A stretch of 64,000 bases of DNA from an uncultured Hyphomonas sp. (GTDB lineage Bacteria; Pseudomonadota; Alphaproteobacteria; Caulobacterales; Hyphomonadaceae): NCBI RefSeq assembly GCF_963677035.1, contig NZ_OY781472.1, forward strand, positions 868,001 through 932,000, in the 5' to 3' direction. A program made the position numbers and the translations under genes. Position 1 is the first letter of the stretch. Each line of letters begins with the position of its first letter. The notes below the pieces were generated by a model. That model saw only the letters and a list, made by a program, of their open reading frames with translations, ran no database searches and had not been told where the DNA came from. This document shows positions 15,883 to 26,020 of this stretch, piece by piece.

Positions 15883-16290
15883 CTAGTGGGCCTTGCGGTG
15901 TGCCGGGGTCGTGTCAGATGCCCAGATCTTTTCCAGATTGTAGAATTCGCGCACTTCCGGGCGGAAGAGGTGAACGATGACGTCCCCTGTATCGATCAGA
16001 ACCCAGTCCGCATTCGGCATGCCTTCGATGCTCGCCGGGCGACCGGTGAGCTTCTTCGCTTCCTGGGAAATGTGATCAGCAAGAGCAGCCACGTGCCGAC
16101 CGGAGCGGCCAGACGCGATGATCATAAAATCGGCAAGCGAGGATTTGCCCTGAAGGTCGATGAAGAGAAGATCTTCAGCTTTGTCGTCTTCAAGGGACTT
16201 TGCGAGAGACTCGGCCATGACGCGGATATCTTCAACGGTGGCCTGCTTTGCGGCCTGGAGCCGCGGAGCGCTGGAAGTCAGGGTTTTCAT
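15883..16290 (-). CDS. rsfS: Ribosomal silencing factor
   Basis: This 135-residue RsfS (Iojap/YbeB family) binds uL14 on the 50S subunit and blocks subunit joining when nutrients are low. Landmarks: DLLFIDLQGKSSLADFMIIASGRSGRHVAALAD and DWVLIDTGDVIVHLFRPEVREFYNLEKIW. It begins with about 15 variable residues. It is the first gene of the rsfS-rlmH pair. In many genomes nadD lies upstream; here the upstream 187 bp is non-coding and followed by a divergent BON lipoprotein gene. Confidence 0.96.
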   Translation of the reverse strand: MKTLTSSAPRLQAAKQATVEDIRVMAESLAKSLEDDKAEDLLFIDLQGKSSLADFMIIASGRSGRHVAALADHISQEAKKLTGRPASIEGMPNADWVLIDTGDVIVHLFRPEVREFYNLEKIWASDTTPAHRKAH

Positions 16291-16477
16291 TCCTTCTGGT
16301 TACTCATTCCCCGCATAATACCATGCCGGACGCTTCACAACCAGAAGAAACCCGTATTGTCTGTTACCGGTGCACCCGCTGCAGTTGCCTTGCTGCGAAA
16401 GGGCACACCGCCAGAATTTCGCCCCAACCCGCGTTTAAAAGCCCCTACCACTTTCCGACTGCCTTCCGGAGCCGCCC

Positions 16478-17164
16478 ATGAAGCCCCCTATTTCCGCTCT
16501 CGCCCTGTCCATGATCCTGCTGCTGCCGCTCGGCGGCTGTGTGGTTGCAGCTGTTGGCACGGCGGGCGCGCTCGGCATCACTGCGGCACAGGACAAGACA
16601 ATGGGCCAGGCATTGGATGACGCGAACGTCTCCAATCAGATCAAGGCGAAACTCCTCTCCGAAAACTCGGAAAAATACGCAGAAGTGGACGTGGAAGTTG
16701 CCAATGGCCTCGTCCTGCTGAGCGGCCGGGTAAATAACCCTGAAGACCGCGTCCGCGCAGAAGGTATCGCCTGGAGCGCCGCCCTGACAAAGGATGTGGC
16801 AAACGAGATCAAGATCGAACCGCCAGGCGGCTTCGTCGCCAATCTGTCCGATGAGCTCATCACCGGCCGCGTCCGGGCCCGGCTGATCGGCTCCAAAACC
16901 GTCAAAAGCCTGAATTTCAATGTCGAGACCTATGACGGCATCGTCTACCTGATGGGCACGGCCCGCACGGCGAAGGAGCTGAAGAAAGCCGCCGAGGAAG
17001 CCAGTTATGTGACCGGCGTGAAGCAGGTCGTCTCCTATGTTCGCCTGCTCAATCCGCAAGTCCGCAACCCCGGACCGGAACTGCAGGGCCAGCCGACCTC
17101 TTACCAAAACGCCCCCGATACCTCATATGGGTCTGACGCCGAGCTGATCGGCGCAAGTTACTGA
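16478..17164 (+). CDS. BON-domain lipoprotein (DolP/YraP-like)
   Basis: A 228-residue outer-membrane-type lipoprotein: signal peptide with lipobox LGGC (Cys21), then two BON domains. The first is at about residues 45-115 (NVSNQIKAKLLSEN, GLVLLSGRVNNPEDRVRAE), the second at about 120-195 (ELITGRVRARLIG, GIVYLMGTARTAKELKKA). The tail is Pro/Gln/Ser-rich and flexible. Dual-BON lipoproteins of the DolP type bind anionic phospholipid and help maintain outer-membrane integrity. It precedes gshB by 40 bases and may be cotranscribed with it. Confidence 0.88.
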   Translation: MKPPISALALSMILLLPLGGCVVAAVGTAGALGITAAQDKTMGQALDDANVSNQIKAKLLSENSEKYAEVDVEVANGLVLLSGRVNNPEDRVRAEGIAWSAALTKDVANEIKIEPPGGFVANLSDELITGRVRARLIGSKTVKSLNFNVETYDGIVYLMGTARTAKELKKAAEEASYVTGVKQVVSYVRLLNPQVRNPGPELQGQPTSYQNAPDTSYGSDAELIGASY

Positions 17165-17204
17165 CGGGACGCCCTGCCCGCGTTCCTGCAACCGGGAGCG
17201 CCCC

Positions 17205-18155
17205 ATGAGTCTTCGCGTCGCGATCCAGATGGATCCGCTTGAGCACGTCAATATCGATGGCGACACAACCTTTGCCCTGGCCGAAACGGCTCAGGCCCGC
17301 GGCATGGAAATCTTCGTCTACGGACCGCAGGATATGAGCCTGGAAGGCACGCGCGTCACCGCGCGGGTGCGTCCGGCAAAGGTCCAGAGAGTTCCCGGCG
17401 CGCCCGGCATCTTCGGTGAAGCGGTCACCCTGGACCTGGCGAAGGACATCGATGTCGTGCTGATGCGGCAGGACCCGCCATTCGATCTTTCCTACATCAC
17501 GGCCTGCCACATGCTGGAACTGATCAGCGGCGAAACGCTGGTGCTGAACGACCCGGAGGGGGTGCGTTCCAGCCCCGAAAAGATCCTGCCGCTCATGTTT
17601 CCGGACCTCATGCCCCCCACGCTGGTCAGCCGCGACCCGGCCGCCATCGAGGATTTCCGCGACCGCTACAAGGACATCATCGTCAAGCCGATCTACGGCC
17701 ATGGCGGAGCAGGTGTCTTCCGGCTGAAGGAGGACGACTCCAATCTCGACTCGCTGCTTGAGCTGTTTTTCTCGAACTCCCGGGAACCCGTCATGGTGCA
17801 GGCCTTCCTGCCGGCCGTCAGCGAAGGCGACAAACGAATCATGCTGGTGGATGGCAAAGCCGTGGGCGCGCTGAACCGCCGTCCGCAATCCGGTCAGGTC
17901 CGCTCGAACCTTGTGGTCGGCGGAACGGCGGAAAAATCAGACCTCAGCGAGGCGGACAAACGTATCTGTGAGGCGATCGGCCCGGAATTGCGTCAGCGCG
18001 GACTGGTCCTGACCGGCATCGACGTCATCGGCGGGCGCATGACAGAAATAAATGTCACATCACCGACCGGTGTTCAGGCGATCCGGAAACTCAGCGGCAT
18101 TGATATCCCTGCCATTTTCTGGGACTCTGTGCAGGAGAGACTTGCAGGCCGCTAG
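17205..18155 (+). CDS. gshB: Glutathione synthase
   Basis: A 316-residue ATP-grasp ligase joining gamma-glutamylcysteine and glycine. Landmarks: MSLRVAIQMDPLEHVNIDGDTTFALA at the N-terminus (shown here in pieces: start MSLRVAIQMDP, then DTTFALAE), DVVLMRQDPPFDLSYI, the ATP-grasp GHGGAGVFRL loop, and GRMTEINVTSPTGVQAI near the end. Length equals the proteobacterial family. GGGAGCGCCCC precedes ATG 17205. The BON lipoprotein lies upstream and a small lipoprotein 22 bases downstream. Confidence 0.97.
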   Translation: MSLRVAIQMDPLEHVNIDGDTTFALAETAQARGMEIFVYGPQDMSLEGTRVTARVRPAKVQRVPGAPGIFGEAVTLDLAKDIDVVLMRQDPPFDLSYITACHMLELISGETLVLNDPEGVRSSPEKILPLMFPDLMPPTLVSRDPAAIEDFRDRYKDIIVKPIYGHGGAGVFRLKEDDSNLDSLLELFFSNSREPVMVQAFLPAVSEGDKRIMLVDGKAVGALNRRPQSGQVRSNLVVGGTAEKSDLSEADKRICEAIGPELRQRGLVLTGIDVIGGRMTEINVTSPTGVQAIRKLSGIDIPAIFWDSVQERLAGR

Positions 18156-18177
18156 TCTCAGGGACAAGATCAGAGAC

Positions 18178-18534
18178 ATGAACATGAAACTTATGACCGT
18201 CCTCGCCGTTGCCTCAGCTGCATTCGCCGGCGCCGCCTGTTCAGAATCGGCGGGAAAGGCCTCTCCTGAATCCACAGACAAGGTTGCGGTCCAGGAACCT
18301 TCCGGCACGCTAAACCTCTCCCTTCCCGGCACGGTCAACGAACCGTCGGTTTCCGGTGGCACGCTGAACCTGAATCTTGGGGGGGCGTCCGACCAGCCAA
18401 GGCTCATTGGATCCGACCAGCTTGGCTCGGTGGACTTCAGCAGCGACGTTCCCGGTCCGGTGCTAACGGGCGACGCCGGGCAACCGGCCGCCAGCAACGA
18501 GGATGACGACATCATCCGCCTCGATTCGAACTGA
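18178..18534 (+). CDS. Small predicted lipoprotein with Gly-Thr-Leu-Asn repeats
   Basis: A 118-residue protein with signal peptide and lipobox AGAAC (Cys21 from ATG 18178; a second ATG six bases later is also possible). The mature part is acidic, Ser/Gly-rich and carries two related short blocks, GTLNLSLPG and GGTLNLNLGG, followed by an Asp-rich tail (EDDDIIRLDSN). No conserved domain is recognised. It follows gshB by 22 bases and a terminator-like hairpin follows it, so it may be the last gene of the BON-gshB transcript. Confidence 0.65.
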   Translation: MNMKLMTVLAVASAAFAGAACSESAGKASPESTDKVAVQEPSGTLNLSLPGTVNEPSVSGGTLNLNLGGASDQPRLIGSDQLGSVDFSSDVPGPVLTGDAGQPAASNEDDDIIRLDSN

Positions 18535-18570
18535 CCGGAACGACACGCTGAAATATCATGTCTGGACGAT

Positions 18571-18598
18571 GCCGCAGGTGCCCGCCTGCGGCTTTCCA
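18571..18598 (+). terminator. Terminator-like hairpin after the small lipoprotein
   Basis: An 8-bp perfect GC stem (18571-18578 with 18585-18592), a 6-base loop, then TTT and a pyrimidine-rich tail lie 37 bases past the lipoprotein stop. The T run is short. Confidence 0.6.
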
Positions 18599-18711
18599 TT
18601 TCTGGTACCAGCATTTCTCCTGAACTTTCACCAAATTACACGCCTAGGTTGCTAACGGTCTGATGTTTGCATAGGTTTCCGGGTGCGGGATCCGGGAACA
18701 GGAAGTCAGAC

Positions 18712-19116
18712 ATGTCCAATTTGGCCAATTCCAATGGTCACGAAACGCGAAAACCGACCGACGCAGACCGGTTCGTGGGCCAAAAAGTACGGCAGGCAAG
18801 ACGGGAAATTGGTCTGACCCAGGAAGCGCTTTCCGCGCTGTTGGGGGTCACCTTCCAGCAAATCCAGAAATACGAAGCAGGCCAGAGCCGCCTCTCAGCT
18901 GGCCGCCTGAGGGAGGTGGCGATCGCACTCAACAAGCCGATCGACTATTTCTATGAGCCCTTCGTCATAGAACTGCCAGTTTCCCAGAAAGCGGAACGGG
19001 ACCTGAAAATCATGGGCCTGCGCCGGGACGGCAAGCGGCTGATCGACCGGATCAAAGACGACCGGTCCCTGCGCGCAGCGATCCATATTCTCGAAGCCCT
19101 GGAGAAATCGCACTGA
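18712..19116 (+). CDS. XRE-family transcriptional regulator
   Basis: A 134-residue Cro/C1-type helix-turn-helix protein. The HTH spans about residues 22-77: VGQKVRQARREIGLTQEALSALLGVTFQQIQKYEAGQSRLSA (given in pieces: LTQEALSALLGVTFQQIQKY is the recognition part). The 50-residue C-terminal extension is charged and helical. This architecture is common in alphaproteobacteria, where several copies per genome are usual. ATG 18712 is chosen because AGGAAG lies six bases upstream; an upstream TTG frame is not supported. It converges on mutS. Targets unknown. Confidence 0.88.
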   Translation: MSNLANSNGHETRKPTDADRFVGQKVRQARREIGLTQEALSALLGVTFQQIQKYEAGQSRLSAGRLREVAIALNKPIDYFYEPFVIELPVSQKAERDLKIMGLRRDGKRLIDRIKDDRSLRAAIHILEALEKSH

Positions 19117-19119
19117 CGC

Positions 19120-21831
19120 TCAGTCGTCGCTTCGGGCTTCATCTTTCAGCCGGTAAACAAGATCCAGCGCTTCCCTCGGCGTCAGGGAGTCCGGATCGAC
19201 CGTCTCCAGCAGTGTCACAACCCGGTCTCCAGCGGCGGAATACCCGGTCATGTCCTCCCCCTCTTCCTCCGCGGTCAGAGGCGCCGACGCGAACAGGGGC
19301 AGCGTGTCGGCTGATGACGGATCCGTTTCAAGCCGCTTCAATATCTGCGCGGCGCGCGATACGGCCTTCTTCGGCAGACCGGCCAGTTTCGCCACCTGCA
19401 CCCCATAGGACCGGTCTGCGGGACCGGGCTGTACCTCATGCAGGAAGACAAGATCGTTCTTCCATTCGCGCGCCCGCAGTGACGCATTGGCCGCGCCGGA
19501 CAGATCATCCACCAGCCCCGTCAGCTCATGATAGTGCGTGGCGAACAGGGCCCGGCAGCCATTGGACGCGTGCAAATGTTCAACCGCCGCCCAGGCAATG
19601 GCAAGCCCGTCCCAGGTCGAGGTGCCCCGGCCAACTTCGTCCAGAATCACGAAACTGCGGTTCGTCGCCTGGGTCAGGATCGCGGCCGTTTCCACCATCT
19701 CCACCATGAAGGTGGACCGCCCGCGGGCCAGGTCATCCGACGCGCCGACGCGGGAGAAAACGCGGTCTGCCAGCCCCACGCGGATGCTGCGCGCCGGAAC
19801 AAACAGTCCGGCCTGCGCCAGAATGACTGCCAGCGCGGCCTGACGCAGATAGGTCGACTTACCGGCCATGTTGGGCCCGGTCACCAGCAGAAGACGCGGC
19901 GCATCTTCGCCTCGGGCATCCAGTTTCAGGGCATTGGCAGTAAAGCCCTGCCCGTCCTTTTTGAGCGCAGCCTCAACGACCGGATGCCGCAAAGCATCCG
20001 CCTCGAAGACCGGATCCGCTTCAATCCGTGGGCGGACAGCATCTGCTTCCAGCGCCCACGCGCCCGTGGCCGCGGCCACATCCAGGCTGGCGATCGCCCC
20101 GGCACTCGCTGACAAATCACGGCTGGCAGCCGACACCCGTGCAGACAGGTCTTCGAAGATGGCCAGTTCGCGCGCCTTGGTTTCTTCTTCCGCGCGGGAA
20201 ATACGCCCGGCCAGGTCGGCCAGCTCGCTGGTCGAAAAACGGACATTGCCCGCAAGGGTCTGCCGGTGAATGAAGGTCTCCGACCAGGGCGGCGCCATCA
20301 GCGTGTCGCCGTGTCTGGCCGGGACATCGACAAAATAGCCCAGCACGTTGTTGAATTTGACCTTGAGCGCAGAAATGCCGGTTTCGCTGGCATAGCGGGC
20401 CTGCATCTCGGCGATGATCTTGCGGCTGTCTTCCCGCAAAGCCCGGACTTCATCCAAAGCCGGGTCCCAGCCGGCGGCAACAAATCCCCCATCCCGGGCA
20501 AGCGTCGGCGGGCTTTCGGTAATGGCGCGGGCCATGTCGTCTGCCAGTGCGGCAAGATCCGGCTGGCCCGAAAGGTCCAGCTGGTGACAGGCGCGTTCAA
20601 TCTGTTCCGGCAGCGCGCCCGCCTGTCTCAGCAGGCCGGCCCCTTCGCTTGCCGCACGAAGGGCACTGGCAATCGCCAGCAGGTCACGCGGTCCGCCCCG
20701 GCCAAGATTAAGGCGCGTCCGCGCGCGCTCCAGATCCGGCGCCTGCCGCAACCGGGCGCGCAGGTCTTCAAGTGCCGTTGTGTCGTCCACGAACCATGCG
20801 GCGGCATCCAGACGGGCTTCAATTTCCGTCTTGTCCAGTGACGGACGCGCCAACCGCGCGGCAAGAAGGCGCGCGCCGGGCGCCGTGACCGTCCGGTCGA
20901 TTGTCCCGAGAAGTGACCCGTCACGTCCTCCATTCATGGCCCGGTCGATTTCGAGGCTGGCGCGGGTCGCCGGATCGATCGAAAGGTGACCGGACGGATC
21001 AGGCCGCCGCGGCGGGTCGAGACGGATCTCGCTGCCCGCCTGGGTCAGTTTCACATAGTCGAGCAGCAGACCGATGGCCGAGAGTTCGGTGCGGCTGAAA
21101 TCCCCCAGCGCATCAATGGCGGCAATATCAAACGCCTCTTTGAGCAGCGCCTCCCCCGTCTTGTGTGTTGCCGCCCGGGCCGGACGCCAGGTCACCGGGG
21201 CGGCAGATGCTGCTGTTGCCGAGATGATCGGCGGCTTGCCGCTGTCAGCGTCGGCCGCGAGCAATTCAGACAAGGGCCAGGCCATCAGCACATCTGCGAG
21301 CGCAGCCGGATCGACGGCGGCCACATCGAAGGTGCCCGTCGACACATCGCAGACCGCAATCGCCCCTTCCGCCCCGCCTGCGCCCAGCGCGATCGCGGCA
21401 AGCGCCTGCCCCTGCCGGGCGGGCAACAGAGCCTCCTCGGTCAAGGTGCCGGGCGTAACGATCCGCACGATTTCGCGGTTCACGATGGCCTTGGATCCGC
21501 GCTTTTTGGCCTCTGCCGGGCTTTCGGTCTGTTCGCATACGGCAACCCGGCACCCGGCCTTGATCAGGCGGGCGAGGTAGCCCTCTGCCGCATGATAAGG
21601 GACACCCGCCATCGGGATGGGCTTCCCCTCATGCTCCCCGCGCGAGGTGAGGGTGATATCCAGGACCCGGGCAGCCTGAACCGCATCATCGAAGAACAGT
21701 TCATAAAAATCGCCCATGCGAAAGAACAAGAGCGCATCGGGTTGCTGCTTCTTTATGGAAAGATATTGCGCCATGAACGGTGTCGGCGCGGAAGTCTTGC
21801 TCGAAGGCGGGGAGGTTACAGTGTCAGCCAT
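19120..21831 (-). CDS. mutS: DNA mismatch repair protein MutS
   Basis: A 903-residue MutS that recognises mismatches and recruits MutL. The mismatch-contacting Phe-x-Glu lies in [14 protein letters not shown] (about residues 37-50). The connector, core and clamp domains follow. The C-terminal ABC-type ATPase has [15 protein letters not shown] (Walker A), [14 protein letters not shown], Walker [17 protein letters not shown] and the ATHYHEL switch. Length is normal. It converges on the XRE gene (3-bp gap). Its start is divergent from the malic enzyme gene 167 bp away. Confidence 0.98.
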   Translation of the reverse strand: MADTVTSPPSSKTSAPTPFMAQYLSIKKQQPDALLFFRMGDFYELFFDDAVQAARVLDITLTSRGEHEGKPIPMAGVPYHAAEGYLARLIKAGCRVAVCEQTESPAEAKKRGSKAIVNREIVRIVTPGTLTEEALLPARQGQALAAIALGAGGAEGAIAVCDVSTGTFDVAAVDPAALADVLMAWPLSELLAADADSGKPPIISATAASAAPVTWRPARAATHKTGEALLKEAFDIAAIDALGDFSRTELSAIGLLLDYVKLTQAGSEIRLDPPRRPDPSGHLSIDPATRASLEIDRAMNGGRDGSLLGTIDRTVTAPGARLLAARLARPSLDKTEIEARLDAAAWFVDDTTALEDLRARLRQAPDLERARTRLNLGRGGPRDLLAIASALRAASEGAGLLRQAGALPEQIERACHQLDLSGQPDLAALADDMARAITESPPTLARDGGFVAAGWDPALDEVRALREDSRKIIAEMQARYASETGISALKVKFNNVLGYFVDVPARHGDTLMAPPWSETFIHRQTLAGNVRFSTSELADLAGRISRAEEETKARELAIFEDLSARVSAASRDLSASAGAIASLDVAAATGAWALEADAVRPRIEADPVFEADALRHPVVEAALKKDGQGFTANALKLDARGEDAPRLLLVTGPNMAGKSTYLRQAALAVILAQAGLFVPARSIRVGLADRVFSRVGASDDLARGRSTFMVEMVETAAILTQATNRSFVILDEVGRGTSTWDGLAIAWAAVEHLHASNGCRALFATHYHELTGLVDDLSGAANASLRAREWKNDLVFLHEVQPGPADRSYGVQVAKLAGLPKKAVSRAAQILKRLETDPSSADTLPLFASAPLTAEEEGEDMTGYSAAGDRVVTLLETVDPDSLTPREALDLVYRLKDEARSDD

Positions 21832-21998
21832 GTCGCGCGGACGCTAGCCGTTTGTCCAGGGATTCGCAAAGCATCTGGCCAGCCACACCGAAAAGGCATG
21901 CTTTTCGGTCATTTAGGCAGTTGGCAGCCCCTTCGGCGCGGCATAGGGTCCCGCCCCAAACGAGAACCGAAACAGCCCCGCGGAACAGACCCCAAGTC

Positions 21999-24272
21999 AT
22001 GACGTCAAAGCGCCCAAGCTTCACCGACCAGGAAGCCCTCGATTTCCATTCCAAGCCGACTGCCGGCAAAATTTCCATGGCGCCGACCAAGCCCATGGGG
22101 ACCCAGCGGGACCTGTCGCTGGCGTACAGTCCCGGTGTCGCCATACCGGTGCTCGCCATCGCCGAGGACGAGGACAAGGCCTACGACTATACGTCGAAGG
22201 GTAACATGGTTGCCGTTATCTCGAACGGGACCGCGATCCTCGGTCTTGGCGATCTGGGCCCGATGGCGTCCAAGCCGGTGATGGAAGGCAAGTCCGTCCT
22301 GTTCAAACGCTTTGCCGATATCGACAGTATCGATGTCGAGGTGAACACGAAGGATGCGGACGACTTCATCCGCACTGTCCGCAATATCGGCGACACCTGG
22401 GGCGGTATCAATCTCGAAGACATCGGCTCGCCGGATTGCTTCATCATTGAGAGCCGGCTGCGCGAAGAACTCGACATCCCGGTCTTCCATGACGACCAGC
22501 ACGGCACGGCGATCATTGCCGCCGCTGGCCTGATCAATGCCTGCCATATCACCGGGCGTGATCTGAAAGACGTGAAAGTCGCTGTCTCAGGCGCCGGTGC
22601 CGCCGGTCTCTCCTGCGCCGGCCTCATCCGTCATCTGGGCGTGCCAGCGGAAAACATCATCATGTGCGACTCTTCGGGCGTCGTCTATGAAGGCCGCACC
22701 GAGAAGATGGACCAGTTCAAATCCGCCTTCGCCGTGAAGACCGCCAAGCGGACGCTGTCCGAAGCCATGGAAGGCGCAGACATTTTGCTCGGTCTGTCCG
22801 CCAAGGGCGCGGTGACGCAGGATATGGTCAAGGGGATGGCACCGAACCCGATCATCTTCGCCATGGCCAATCCGGACCCGGAAATTACGCCGGAAGAAAT
22901 CAAGGCCGTGCGCGACGATGCCATCATTGCGACGGGCCGCTCGGACTATCCGAACCAGGTCAACAATGTGCTGGGCTTCCCTTACATTTTCCGCGGCGCA
23001 CTGGATGTCCGGGCGCGCAGCATCAATGAAGAGATGAAAGTCGCTGCGGCCTACGCGCTGGCCGAACTGGCCCGCGAAGACGTGCCGGATGAAGTGGCTG
23101 CTGCCTATCATGGCTCCCGCCCCACTTTCGGCCGGGAATACATCATTCCCACCCCGTTTGACCCGCGCCTGATCTCGCATGTTCCGCCCTTCGTGGCACA
23201 GGCCGCCATGGACACGGGCGTTGCCCGCAAACCCATCGCGGACATGGACGCCTACCGCGCCCAGCTGAAACGGCGGTCAGATCCAGCCGCTGCCTTCCTC
23301 GAAGGCGTTCAGGCCCGCTGCAAGGAAGTGCAACGCCGGATCGTGTTCGCCGAAGGCGAAGAACCGGCTGTCGTGCGCGCCGCTTTCAGCTTCAAACACC
23401 AGGGTCTTGGCCATCCGATCCTGATCGGCCGCGAAGCCCAGGTCGAGCAGACCATGGAAATGATGGGCGTGCCGGCCGGATCGCTGGAAATCCTCAATGC
23501 CCGGCTTTCGGACAACAATCCGGTTTATACGGACATGCTGTATTCCCGGCTTCAGCGGGACGGTTATCTCAAACGGGACGTGCAACGCCTGGTCAACAAT
23601 GACCGCAACGTGTTCGGGTCCTGCATGCTCAAGAATGGCGATGCCGATGGCATGGTCACGGGCGTCACCCGGAACTATGACGTCGCGCTGCAGGACGCCC
23701 AGATGGTGCTGGACCCGATCCCGGGCCAGGCGGTGATCGGCATGTCGATGGTGATCAACCGCGGCAAGACGGTCTTCATTGCCGACACCAGCGTGACCGA
23801 ACTGCCGGGCGGGCCGGAGCTTGCGGACATCGCCGTTGAAGCTGCTCGCGCCGTCCAGTCGGTCGGATTTGTCCCCCGTGTGGCCTTCCTGTCCTATTCC
23901 ACGTTCGGCAACCCGATGGGCGAACGGGGCGAGAAAGTCCGCGAAGCGGTCGCCATTCTCGACAATATGGACGGCATCGAATTCGAATATGAAGGTGACA
24001 TGGCCGCCGATGTGGCGCTCAATCCAAACCACTGGATGCTGTACCCCTTCTCCCGCCTGAGCGGCCCGGCCAATGTTCTGGTCATGCCCGCGATCCATGC
24101 GGCATCCATTTCCACAAAGCTTCTGGAATCGATGAGCCGCGCGACGGTCATCGGCCCGATGCTGCTTGGTCTGGAAAAACCGGTGCAGATCGCCTCGCTG
24201 GGCGCAACAGTCGGGGATATCGTGAACCTTGCGACCATCGCCGCGTATGACGTGGACAATGTGCACGGCTGA
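21999..24272 (+). CDS. maeB: NADP-dependent malic enzyme with phosphotransacetylase-like domain
   Basis: A 757-residue two-domain enzyme. The first ~430 residues are the malic enzyme (oxidative decarboxylation of malate to pyruvate): SLAYSPGVAIPVLAIAED, EDIGSPDCFIIE, PVFHDDQHGTAII and the nucleotide loop VAVSGAGAAGLSC. The remaining ~320 residues resemble phosphate acetyltransferase (IVFAEGEEPAVVRAAF, GMSMVINRGKTVFIADT) and in this family act as a regulatory acetyl-CoA-responsive module. ATG 21999 begins at MTSKRPSFTDQEAL, the normal family start; the open frame upstream overlaps mutS antisense and is not used. It likely supplies pyruvate/NADPH alongside the C2 pathway genes downstream in the window. 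Confidence 0.96.
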   Translation: MTSKRPSFTDQEALDFHSKPTAGKISMAPTKPMGTQRDLSLAYSPGVAIPVLAIAEDEDKAYDYTSKGNMVAVISNGTAILGLGDLGPMASKPVMEGKSVLFKRFADIDSIDVEVNTKDADDFIRTVRNIGDTWGGINLEDIGSPDCFIIESRLREELDIPVFHDDQHGTAIIAAAGLINACHITGRDLKDVKVAVSGAGAAGLSCAGLIRHLGVPAENIIMCDSSGVVYEGRTEKMDQFKSAFAVKTAKRTLSEAMEGADILLGLSAKGAVTQDMVKGMAPNPIIFAMANPDPEITPEEIKAVRDDAIIATGRSDYPNQVNNVLGFPYIFRGALDVRARSINEEMKVAAAYALAELAREDVPDEVAAAYHGSRPTFGREYIIPTPFDPRLISHVPPFVAQAAMDTGVARKPIADMDAYRAQLKRRSDPAAAFLEGVQARCKEVQRRIVFAEGEEPAVVRAAFSFKHQGLGHPILIGREAQVEQTMEMMGVPAGSLEILNARLSDNNPVYTDMLYSRLQRDGYLKRDVQRLVNNDRNVFGSCMLKNGDADGMVTGVTRNYDVALQDAQMVLDPIPGQAVIGMSMVINRGKTVFIADTSVTELPGGPELADIAVEAARAVQSVGFVPRVAFLSYSTFGNPMGERGEKVREAVAILDNMDGIEFEYEGDMAADVALNPNHWMLYPFSRLSGPANVLVMPAIHAASISTKLLESMSRATVIGPMLLGLEKPVQIASLGATVGDIVNLATIAAYDVDNVHG

Positions 24273-24377
24273 TCGCCGGTTACGAAGTGGACATATCGTG
24301 GGGTAAGGACTCGCAGCTTGCGAGCCCTGCCCCTATATTTGCACCAGTCAGAAAACCTGCAGGGAGGCCCGAGCGGC

Positions 24378-25808
24378 ATGAAAGAGTACCTGAAATTTTA
24401 CATCAACGGTGAATGGGTCGATCCCGTGACGCCGAAGACGCTCGAAGTCGAGAACCCGGCAACTGAAGAAAACTTCGCCGTGATCTCGCTGGGATCACAG
24501 GCAGATGTCGACAAGGCCGTCGCTGCTGCCAAGGCAGCCTTCCCGGCTTTCTCCAAGACGACCGTGGAATACCGCGCCGAACTGCTCGACAAAATCGCTG
24601 CAGGCATCAAGGAGCGCCTTCCGGAGCTGGCAGAAGCTGTCTCCACCGAGATGGGCGCGCCGATGTGGCTGGCCAATGCCGCACAGGTTCCGGCGGGTAT
24701 GGGCCACTTCGGCATCGCCGCGGCCATTCTGCGCAATTATCAATGGGAAGAAGTGAAGGGCACCACCCTTCTCCGCAAGGAGCCGATCGGCGTTTGCGGC
24801 TTCATCACGCCCTGGAACTGGCCGATCAACCAGATCGCCTGCAAAGTGGCCCCGGCCATCGCGGCAGGCTGCACGATGGTGCTGAAGCCGTCCGAGATTG
24901 CCCCAATCGACGCAATGATCCTGACCGAGATCATGCATGAGGCCGGCGTGCCGAAAGGCGTGTTCAACCTCGTCAACGGCGACGGCCCGGGCGTCGGCGC
25001 TTCGCTCTCCGCGCACCCGGATGTCGATATGATGTCGTTCACCGGCTCCACCCGCGCAGGCGTGCTTGTGGCTCAGGCCGCTGCACCGACCGTGAAGCGC
25101 GTTGCCCAGGAACTCGGCGGCAAGAGCCCGAACATCGTTCTGCCGAGCGCCGATCTGAAGAAAGCCGTTTCCGGCGGCATCATCCAGATGATGACCAATT
25201 CCGGCCAGTCCTGTAACGCGCCGTCCCGTATGTTCGTCCAGAAGGACCAGCAGGACGAGGCGATCGCGATTGCCAAGGCAACCGCCGAATCCGTGAAAGT
25301 GATGATGCCGTCCGAAGCCGAGCCCGGCGCCATCGGCCCGATCTCGAATGCCAACCAGTACCAGAAGGTGCAGGACCTCATTCAGAAGGGTATCGAGGAA
25401 GGCGCGACACTCGTCGCCGGCGGCCCGGGCCGTCCGGAAGGCTTCAACAAGGGCTATTTCGCCCGCCCGACCGTGTTCGCGAATGTCACCAATGACATGA
25501 CCATCGCACGAGAGGAGATTTTCGGGCCGGTGCTCGTGATGATCCCTTATGAAGACGTGGACGATGCCGTGGAAATGGCAAACGACACGGTCTACGGCCT
25601 CGCCGGTTATGTTCAGGGTCCTGAAGACGAAGCCAACAAGGTCGCCAACCGCATCCGCGCTGGCCAGATCCAGATCAATGGCACACGTCCCGATTTCACC
25701 GCGCCGTTCGGCGGCTACGGCCAGTCCGGCAATGGCCGCGAATGGGGTGACGAAGGCTTCGAGGAGTTCCTCGAGATCAAGGCTGTGATGGGCTACAAGG
25801 CCGCCTGA
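24378..25808 (+). CDS. Aldehyde dehydrogenase family protein
   Basis: A 476-residue NAD(P)-dependent aldehyde dehydrogenase. Landmarks: FINGEWV-type start (YINGEWVDPVT), FITPWNWPINQ, the cofactor loop FTGSTRAGVLV, catalytic Glu in QELGGKSPNIV, catalytic Cys in SGQSCNAPSRM and EEIFGPVLVMIPY. ATG 24378 is preceded by GGGAGG; an upstream in-frame ATG lacks conservation. Substrate specificity cannot be read. It is monocistronic, 105 bases after the malic enzyme, and ends at a strong terminator. Confidence 0.93.
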   Translation: MKEYLKFYINGEWVDPVTPKTLEVENPATEENFAVISLGSQADVDKAVAAAKAAFPAFSKTTVEYRAELLDKIAAGIKERLPELAEAVSTEMGAPMWLANAAQVPAGMGHFGIAAAILRNYQWEEVKGTTLLRKEPIGVCGFITPWNWPINQIACKVAPAIAAGCTMVLKPSEIAPIDAMILTEIMHEAGVPKGVFNLVNGDGPGVGASLSAHPDVDMMSFTGSTRAGVLVAQAAAPTVKRVAQELGGKSPNIVLPSADLKKAVSGGIIQMMTNSGQSCNAPSRMFVQKDQQDEAIAIAKATAESVKVMMPSEAEPGAIGPISNANQYQKVQDLIQKGIEEGATLVAGGPGRPEGFNKGYFARPTVFANVTNDMTIAREEIFGPVLVMIPYEDVDDAVEMANDTVYGLAGYVQGPEDEANKVANRIRAGQIQINGTRPDFTAPFGGYGQSGNGREWGDEGFEEFLEIKAVMGYKAA

Positions 25809-25830
25809 CCCAACCTGATTCAAATGTTAC

Positions 25831-25865
25831 GAAGGGCGGCCTGCACGGTCGCCCTTCTTTTTTTT
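25831..25865 (+). terminator. Rho-independent terminator after the aldehyde dehydrogenase
   Basis: An 8-bp stem (25831-25838 with 25850-25857) followed by an eight-T run at 25858-25865, 22 bases past the stop codon. A strong intrinsic terminator. Confidence 0.93.
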
Positions 25866-26020
25866 GCCCCGTATTGTCAGGGCGCACCGGCACGTGCGGC
25901 GCCCCAAGTTCACAGTATCGTCATCCCGCCAGCTGCGCACGATGAGGTGGTTCAACTGGTGTTCAGGTGCAAGGGTCCATATATTGAGGCGGAATTCCTG
26001 TGTACCGGAGGTACTCCCAG

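Noticed and set aside
24495..25823. Long antisense open frame (442 codons) opposite the aldehyde dehydrogenase
   Set aside because: It mirrors a conserved gene; long antisense frames are expected in high-GC DNA, and its His/Gly/Ala-rich composition has no domain.
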